Shown here: piece by piece, positions 57,001-64,000 of the stretch
Numbering within the stretch: the stretch's first letter is position 1
How the letters are laid out: each line of letters opens with the position of its first letter
DNA from: Antedon mediterranea
Taxonomy: Eukaryota; Echinodermata; Crinoidea; Comatulida; Antedonidae
Direction: 5' to 3'
Assembly: GCF_964355755.1 (NCBI RefSeq)
Contig: NC_092676.1
Coordinates: forward strand, 23,542,288 to 23,606,287
DNA: 64,000 nucleotides
Notes under the pieces: model-generated
Databases searched by the model: none
What the model was told of the DNA's origin: nothing
Seen by the model: the letters and a program-made list of their open reading frames with translations, nothing else
Translations under genes and position numbers: made by a program

Positions 57001-58100
57001 TGTAGGCCCTAATGGTCTCAATTCGGCTACACATTAAAATTGAAATTGAAAAAAAATTGACTCAGATTTTCATAATAGAAAAACTAAATTCTCCTGCCAA
57101 AATTCATTTTATTTAGAAGTTTGTTTTATGAACAATGTTTAAACATAGTTTTCTCATTTTTTGTTTTAATAACATGTTGAATCTTTGATTTTAAAATGTA
57201 GTTCTATTTTTATTAGGGATAAGTTCTGAAATCAAAATACTATACATGTGGTTTTCTCGAAATACGACATGGCAATTTAAAAAGTACGGTAACTTGTTTG
57301 TGTTCGAACCCAAGGAGTATACAGAGCTCCTTGTATGCCGAGACGATGTGGACAAACATACCTTTGCCAGTAAGAAAAGCTTCCATGCTAAAATGCTGAT
57401 TTTACTTCTGTATTGAAAATAATTGTATTCCTCTGTATATGTTTGAAGTAATAAGAATAAAATATAATATGTTTGGTAATTTTTTCAATTCACTTGGCCA
57501 GTCATTTAGATGTTTTGAGTTTGTGCTCGTTTATTTTAATGTTTTTATATGATGTATTGTGTGGTTCTCAATTTTTTATGTTATTTTATGCTATCTTTTT
57601 AAAACATTTCAAATATTTTAAGTACCTTTTAATAATTTAAAAAATTGTCACAATTCAGTTTTTTTGTGAAGATGATTTTAATAAATATACCATTATGAAT
57701 GAATGAATGAATGCTCATTGTTCTCTCCAAAAAAGGATTCATTTGAGTAAGCAGCAGATATTTGTTTAACTCGGCTTGCTAGTTGCTGGTTGCAAGAATA
57801 CATATTGAATGTACTGAAAGTAAAACTAAACAGTGAAGAGATGGTGTCACAAAACATATACATTAAATGCGTGCGCAGTAAATACCAATATGTGCTAGAA
57901 TTAATAACCAACGCTTGTAAGAAGAATAATGGACCATCGTCTACGTTAACGTAGTCATTCATATTAATAGCTTGGTTCTCTTACGCTCTTTCTAAATCAA
58001 TAACCTCAATCATTTCACTTTGTTATCTTACCTCATCTATTATTCGCACGAGTTCTCAATCAAGATTAAACTGCATGTATGAATCAAATTGCATTATCTT
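57001..58100. other. Intergenic or 5' intron, nothing recognised
   Basis: AT-rich with an ATGA tetramer repeat near 57696. No supported exon. Confidence 0.4.
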
Positions 58101-58101
58101 T

Positions 58102-59145
58102 GATATATAAATTTACGTAAGGGCAAAATTAGGTAAATTGCGCGTTATTTATAGAATGTTTACTCGATAGTTAATAAAGTTCGTTCGTACTTTCGTTACT
58201 GATTTTATCTACCTGATGTAACCCTGTTTACTAATTAAATTGAGTTCAAAAATTAGTTATTGACAATTAAAACGAATTTAGGTTCAACGATTTGCCCCAA
58301 ATAAGGTTGTTTTCCTATCGTGGTATACACTGTCTAATGGATGTCCATCTTGAAAAAATATCAGCACACAATAAAAATACGAAGATGCTTCGCATGCTCC
58401 TCCTACGATAATTGTTTTTAATAGCTGAAAATCAATTGAACAGCTCGAGTACAGCATCGTAATGTTGAAGACAGGCCAATTTTCTTTAAAAAATACTTTT
58501 TTAATATTTTATACAAATGTATTGATTTTCGATGAATGGAACATTCCAAATTATTTGGTTTAACCGTTAAGGTATACCTCCATGGTTTAACACAAGTAGG
58601 TAAATTTATGGGCTCTTGGAGAATAAACATAATATTAATAATATTGCAATGCTATACAATACTGTAAATAGGTATTAACCACTTTTTATCGCCATTTGAA
58701 TCGCACATTTCTTATTGTGAGTGTTGGTACTGTTAGATATAATATAAACGAATACAAGTACACTTTATATTACTGTGAGTGTGGGTAGCCCCTACTGTTA
58801 GATTATAAACACATAATATACTACGTCGTAGTGATGTATCATAATAATAATAATAAACAGTATTTATATAGCGCCTAATGGATCACTGACCCCTCTAGGT
58901 GCTTTACATAGGACCTTAACTAATGGTAATAAACTATCCCCCGCCGGACACCATTCCAGTATTTCTTAGTCGAGGTTTCTACATTACATGTACTTTATTA
59001 TTTCAATCGACTATGACAGTGGCAGTTTTAACAAAGTATTAAATCGCAAATGTTTTACTGTATTTAGTGGTATATTATTCATAGGCCTATAAACATTTTA
59101 AAAAAAATCGTTATGCCTACTGAGTGGATAGAAAATATTAAAACA
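58102..59145 (+). mobile_element. Element family H, copy 5 (opposite orientation, interrupted)
   Basis: Starts GATATATAAATTTACGTAAG and follows the reverse complement of copies 1 and 2 to ~58840. It resumes at ~58980 (ACATTACATGTACTTTATTA) to ~59145. The gap is filled by an unrelated insertion. Confidence 0.75.
58845..58975. repeat. Short interspersed repeat inserted in element H copy 5
   Basis: AATAATAATAATAAACAGTA then TTTATATAGCGCCTAATG and CCCTCTAGGTGCTTTACATA. The same GCGCCTAATG motif is at ~11965. It splits an otherwise continuous element. Confidence 0.65.
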
Positions 59146-59159
59146 TTGTTCCGGTACAG

Positions 59160-59277
59160 GTACTAAAGATCAAGCTACCACAGCTAGAGAGAACTTTGCA
59201 GCAGGAAAAAGAATGAAACTCACTGAAAGTGGAAAAAAAAGCGCAGAAAAAAGGACAAGAAATCTGACTCTAAGTTA
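59160..59277 (+). other. Possible orphan terminal exon or ORF fragment
   Basis: After an acceptor-like CCGGTACAG the frame reads KDQATTARENFAAGKRMKL then TESGKKSAEKRTRNLTLS and stop. The composition (Lys/Arg/Ser/Thr-rich, few hydrophobics) is unlike the random AT-rich frames around it. Family unknown; possibly retrotransposon ORF1 debris. Confidence 0.25.
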
Positions 59278-59463
59278 AAATTGCTTGTCTGGTTCTACTG
59301 ATATTATATAGTTGTCATTTTCAACTTTGACATTTTTATTTTATTAAATAACTTTAAAAAAAAACAAAAAAATAATAGTGTTTAAAAAAAATATCGAAAG
59401 AAACACACGCGTGTTTGATAATTTATGTATTATGTGTTTGGTCATCCAATGGGTATATAAGTT

Positions 59464-59673
59464 GTGTCTGCATATATAATAAGAAGAAAGTTCGACATTG
59501 TTTTTCTACAAGAAACGCATCTTGATAAAAATGTTGTAAACTATAATAAGACGTTGTGGAAAGGCGCATCGTATCATAGTTTTGGAACGACGAAAAGTAG
59601 AGGTGTCTCAATATTTTTTGGAGCGACTATTATTCAAAGTGATGTTTTATTGGGGAAGCTTTTATTAAATTAA
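59464..59673 (+). pseudogene. Fragment of a LINE endonuclease domain
   Basis: FDIVFLQETHLDKNVVNYNK then TLWKGASYHSFG and SRGVSIFF match the N-terminal apurinic-endonuclease-like domain of non-LTR retrotransposon ORF2, with the catalytic Glu in LQETH. The frame ends at 59673 without the rest of the protein. Confidence 0.85.
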
Positions 59674-60008
59674 AAATTCTGTGCTCAGAATTAACCATAA
59701 TTTATATTTAGATACGATTCCATCTTCCTTTTTTAATTTCTAATTCTAATAGACCTAGCCTTGGCTAAGTCATAATTTGTCTATTTATAATTGTTGTTAT
59801 TTTGATCCTGGAGGTATTAATTAATGCTTTACATTAAGAGCATATAGTCAAAGCAGCTAATATCGGTACTAAACGAGTTATTCTATAACATGCTTCTACT
59901 GTAGGTGTATGCCCAAGCAACTTTTTCCATAATGATTTACTTTAGAAAGACTTTTCAAATAATCATTTCCTAAAAATACTAAAACAAACTATATTTATGT
60001 TTTAGGCG

Positions 60009-63000
60009 ATGGGGTATCTATATCAACAAAGAGTTTTTTTATTTTTATTCATTATTTCTTTGCTGTTTCTGGTGTATAGCTCACATTTTTCATCCCCAAA
60101 GTAAGTATCGCTAACAAAATGGATATTAAATTATAATGATAATATATAATAAAATAAAAAATTAAATAATATAATGAAATATATATATATATATATAAAC
60201 ACATCAGGCAAAGAACATTAATTCTAAACCGTCCGCTGATATATACTGAAATTTAATTAATTAATTTGAAACGATAAAGATGAGGAAATCTGTGAGAATA
60301 AGAAAAAGTCGCCCCAACCGAGACTCTAACTCGGAACGTCTGCTTGATATGCAGCTGTCCCAACCATTAGACCACTGGGGCTTTCATATATATCCATCCA
60401 AAGGTAAATTACTGAAAAAATGACAATGCTGTGGGTATCAGTGGCTGGATCTCAATAGAGATACAAAAAAAAAGCGAAAACTAAATCAAAACGAAAAGTA
60501 AAACAGCCAGAAAAGTTAGCAGATTTCCTTATCTTTCTCGTTTCAAATTAATCAAGTGAAGTTAAAATTGCCTTCATATTCAACACAAAATTATACCGTG
60601 TATTCTCTTTCTAAAAATGATTATATTACTTATTAGATAAATATCTGCATATCTGTGTTTTACAGGCTAATAAAAGTGCAATTGATGGGAGTGAACAGAA
60701 ATATGTCCAGTCAATCGGAAGAAATACTTACGCCTACACAAACAAAAGCAATGTACAAGAATGATTCAATTAGGCCTATATTCAATTCAACTGTATTTAT
60801 TCACGGAGCTCAAAATCATTCGGTTCTCAAAGCCACTTCTACAAGTTTTGGAAAACTGGTTCATTTCGGACCAAAAGGTCGAGAATTTGACTTCCGGATA
60901 AATATAGATGTTAAGCCTTCGGTAAGAAACTGCTATTCTATTGTTTGGCATAAAGACACATCATCAATAAAATTGAACGCATCTAGTCAGTTAGATAGTA
61001 TTCATTCACGATGTTGACATTTGAAGAATCGTTGATTTAGTAACATTAAACGACGTAACTCTGTGTTAATCACACTCCTTCACAAATCATAAAAATTCAA
61101 AGATCATGCTTTGAAAAAAGGTATATACATTTCTAAAGTTAAACAATTCCCGCTTCAACAGTTCAGTTGGTTTTTTTTTTCAGACTTGCGCAACATCCAT
61201 TCAGAAAAAGTTCCAGGGAAGTAAATGGGCATCAAATATGTTCCTGCGCAATATCACCATGGTGATGCATCAGGGTGCGATGTCAAATGCAGAGTATAAA
61301 AGACTGCATGCTTTTGGTATGCCTTATGGTCTAAAGGGCTATAAACGTTCTGACTTGTCTTACAAAGGTACATACAGTAATTGTATTTCCATGCGAGTGC
61401 GCCCGGGTAAAATGATGAGTTCTTAGGACTCGCCTGGACAATCATTTTGTACATTAATATATGATGGTTATGACTTGTTTTTGAAAATAAAAAATACTCA
61501 GATACACATTCCTAATAATCATGATAATTATAAAAGAGATGCTTCGGCTTATGAAATAGATTTTATCGGCGTTTTATTAAGCAAAGTCTAGACGTGATGC
61601 TACTGAAAGTATTAATATATATACAAATCAAAATAATATGGTTTTAATATTAATCCAACATATTAATTTGGTTGCGACTCCATACAATTATATTACAGTA
61701 CTGAATAAAAAGTATATAAAAACAATTTCTGATTTTAATGTAGATCTGCAAGCAATACTATCAAAGCTACCGCATGAATACAGTATATTAGACTTTTCTA
61801 GTAAAGAGAAGCCGACATGTTTAAGCTGTGCTGTTATTGGTAATGGTGGTATTCTTAATGGTTCTAAACTTGGTAAAGAAATAGACGGACATGATCTTGT
61901 ATTTCGGTAATTTATTAATTATTGTATTTAGTCATTCATAAACGGATGCAGTTTTATGGTTATTAATAGAGAATCTGAATTGACTGCAAGATTTCATCAG
62001 ATTCTCGTATGGTGACAATATACATTGGGCTCTACATAGTTCATAATTGGTTAACGGTACCCATTTCAATTTTTAGGTGTTAGTTTGTCATGTATTACAT
62101 GGAGTTTCGTCATTTGATTCTATTTAGGAAAGCTACATATCACAACCAAGTAGGCCTAACATTATTCTCTAATTGTGATTACTGTTTTCCTTTTCATAAG
62201 TGTGAACCACGCAATTCGAAGAGGGTTTGAAGAAGATGTAGGTAATAAAACTACACATTACGTAATGATGGACAGATCACTAATACACACAAGTAAAGAA
62301 GACGTTCCACGAGATAAGGTATATGTTTAAAAAAAGAGTTACTAATAATGGTGATGACAACGAAGGCAAGGTTTCCAATTTTAGGTTTTGAATGGCTTGT
62401 GTACTAGTCATATTTCATTTCTTGATGAATCTTAGTTTTATTCTCCGCTTTATATATATGGAACAATCTAAATCGAGAACATAATACTCCTAATTCAACT
62501 CATAAAAACATTCGAAAACCCCTTTGTAATAATTTTAGACAACAATCACATAAAGTTACAATTTATTAGAGCCAACTATTTTGGAGCATTAGGCCTATCA
62601 AATAAGTTACCCAAAATACAAGATCATCTATTTCTTCTCAAGAAACCAGTACTATCGAAAATAAAACATTTTAAACAGTCTTTTTTTATGAATAAAATCA
62701 CAATATTGATAACGAAAATCTAATTATTTACTTTTTCAGGAAATTAAGTATGTGTTCTTACCATGCAGAAGATTAGACTACAGTTATATAAAAGATGCTA
62801 TTGGACGGCCTAACCCAAAGCTGAAGTTAGTTACTGATGCAAACAATGTTAGAATACTTCACCCGGATTTCGTTCGTTACATTAACAAAATGTAAGTAAA
62901 TTGATAGAGACCAAACAATCTGTACTGTAAGATACTTTACAAGAATATACAGAATTAGTACAGCGTACTCTGTATCTTAATCAAAGAGGTTCTGTAACTA

Positions 63001-63619
63001 GATGATCCCGAATGTAAACGATGCTTAAAAGACTATAATTTACCATAGAGAGTGAACATGGAATATGAAATCCTATCTATATATCTTCTTCCTTTTTTTC
63101 GACTATAAATTATAATTGTAATAACAATAATATTGTTACAGGACACATATATTTAAGATAACAAGAGAAGTAATGTTAACTCATCATGATTATGTTATGC
63201 TTACCTGTGCATTATCTCGGAAAACACGTCTGCCCATCCAGCGCAGATCAATTTTATCAGTATGCTACGATACTATACAATTAACTTTTATTAATTGTCT
63301 TTACTAAAATAATAATTGGGTAGGTCGTATTAAATAGTCGTATGTTTCACTTTTTAGTTGGATTCGACGAAAGCGTTTCTTTCGGCCAACAACTGGTGGT
63401 ATTATGTTCATGTCAGCACTCCATTGTGGATGTGACTCTGTTGATGTGTACGGTATGGGAATTAATAAACAATACTCTGCTCATTACTATGATTTAGAAC
63501 ATCAAAGATATAAGTACAACCGGGGTCATGACTTCGGACGAGAGGTTGAAATTCTGAAAGCATTAGACAATGAAGGCATCATTAATTGGTACAAGCGAGA
63601 TGTTAATTTGTTTAAGTAA
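60009..63619 (+). CDS. ST6GalNAc-I/II-type sialyltransferase, seven exons, 408 residues
   Basis: Golgi type II membrane enzyme expected to transfer sialic acid alpha2,6 to GalNAc on O-glycans. Exons: 60009-60100, 60666-60921, 61184-61367, 61744-61906, 62201-62318, 62740-62891 and 63358-63619, GT-AG and in phase. Residues 9-23 are a signal anchor. The stem is followed by [10 protein letters not shown]...FLRNITMVM...[13 protein letters not shown], which parallels the pre-catalytic region of vertebrate ST6GALNAC1. Sialylmotif L starts [13 protein letters not shown] (Cys206) and runs through [10 protein letters not shown] and [12 protein letters not shown]. Motif S is [20 protein letters not shown] (Cys345/347). 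Motif III is HYYD (364-367). Motif VS is HDFGRE (His379, Glu384). The features fit ST6GALNAC1/2 better than ST8SIA or ST3GAL. All motifs are intact. Confidence 0.92.
60181..60390 (-). repeat. tRNA-derived SINE (copy 2) with an (AT)n tail, in intron 1 of the sialyltransferase gene
   Basis: The minus-strand head 60390-60310 has CCAGTGGTCTAATGGTTGGG, CAGCTGCATATCAAGCAGA and a B-box-like GAGTTAGAGTC. The tail AATTTAATTAATTAATTTG and CAGGCAAAGAACATTAATTC ends in (AT)n. Same family and orientation as 9840-10016. Confidence 0.75.
60400..60525. repeat. Dispersed repeat, second copy of 5735-5870
   Basis: CAATGCTGTGGGTATCAGTG, AATAGAGATACAAAAAAAAA and AAAACAGCCAGAAAAG match the ERM-intron copy. Confidence 0.7.
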
Positions 63620-64000
63620 ACACAGAAGGTAGCCTATACACACGCGTATTACACGTATAACGCATTTGTTGCATTCGTACCGATACGAGAGGCATTGTTG
63701 AGCCCTGAAATGTGCAAACAACCACATTGTGCATACATGGCACCCTCAAATGTGCATGGAGGTATAAAATTAGAAAATGTGCAAATCTTTAAAAATGTAT
63801 AATCCACTAATGTGCTAACATCACGCCGTTAAATGTAAAAACGAATAGTTTTGACGTTAAATGTACAAATGAAATTCTACAAAATGTGCAAATCATTTTT
63901 GTTCAACCTAAATCGTTTATTAAAATTGATAACTTAATTCTAAACAGTCACGGGTTTTTCTAACAATGTTTTAAAGATATAGCCACTGTGACATACTTAA
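63620..64000. other. 3' flank of the sialyltransferase gene
   Basis: Several short AAATGTGCAAA-like repeats at 63700-63900. No AATAAA hexamer was seen, so the polyadenylation site may lie beyond the window. Confidence 0.4.

Noticed and set aside
59410-59620. Minus-strand 62-codon frame
   Set aside because: Antisense shadow of the LINE endonuclease fragment on the plus strand.

Overview
This is a eukaryotic, AT-rich, intron-rich window from an animal genome. Genes have short coding exons, GT-AG introns of 0.1 to 5.6 kb and many small inverted-repeat and tRNA-derived repeats. The gene set is an ERM protein, a PLEKHO-type PH protein, mitochondrial Mn-superoxide dismutase and an ST6GalNAc-type sialyltransferase, which means a metazoan. 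The sialyltransferase, the repeat landscape and the frequent TAGGCCTA palindrome suggest an invertebrate deuterostome, most likely an echinoderm. That placement is inference; no species call is possible from sequence alone.

Layout. 1-6.5 kb (+): the last seven coding exons of an ezrin/radixin/moesin gene. Its 5' half lies left of the window, and a ten-copy 92-bp tandem array fills the start of one intron. 6.5-19.3 kb: mostly repeats, including a 4.1-kb TA-flanked inverted-repeat element nested in an older tandem array. 19.4-20.0 kb (+): a two-exon mini-gene encoding only an ERM tail (C-ERMAD) that lacks the regulatory threonine. 22.8-31.7 kb (-): a complete six-exon PLEKHO-like gene. 33.6-37.6 kb (-): a complete five-exon SOD2 gene with a 94-bp tandem array in one intron. 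39.0-39.35 kb (-): a compact 111-residue intronless ORF with the residue pattern of a PD-(D/E)XK nuclease. 40-59.7 kb: gene-poor and repeat-rich, with a 0.73-kb local duplication, LINE fragments and a cluster of related elements that carry a GC-rich terminal palindrome. 60.0-63.6 kb (+): a complete seven-exon ST6GALNAC1/2-like sialyltransferase gene.

The genes do not form one pathway. ERM proteins link membrane to actin, PLEKHO-type proteins act at the membrane and signalling interface, SOD2 removes superoxide in mitochondria, and ST6GalNAc sialylates O-glycans in the Golgi. The items most worth following up are the PD-(D/E)XK-like small protein, the stand-alone C-ERMAD gene, the splice-donor-carrying tandem array in the ERM intron, and the duplicated promoter-like segment that may contain first exons for the sialyltransferase locus.

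All exon boundaries were read by eye from splice consensus, reading phase and remembered family conservation. No alignment or database search was run.
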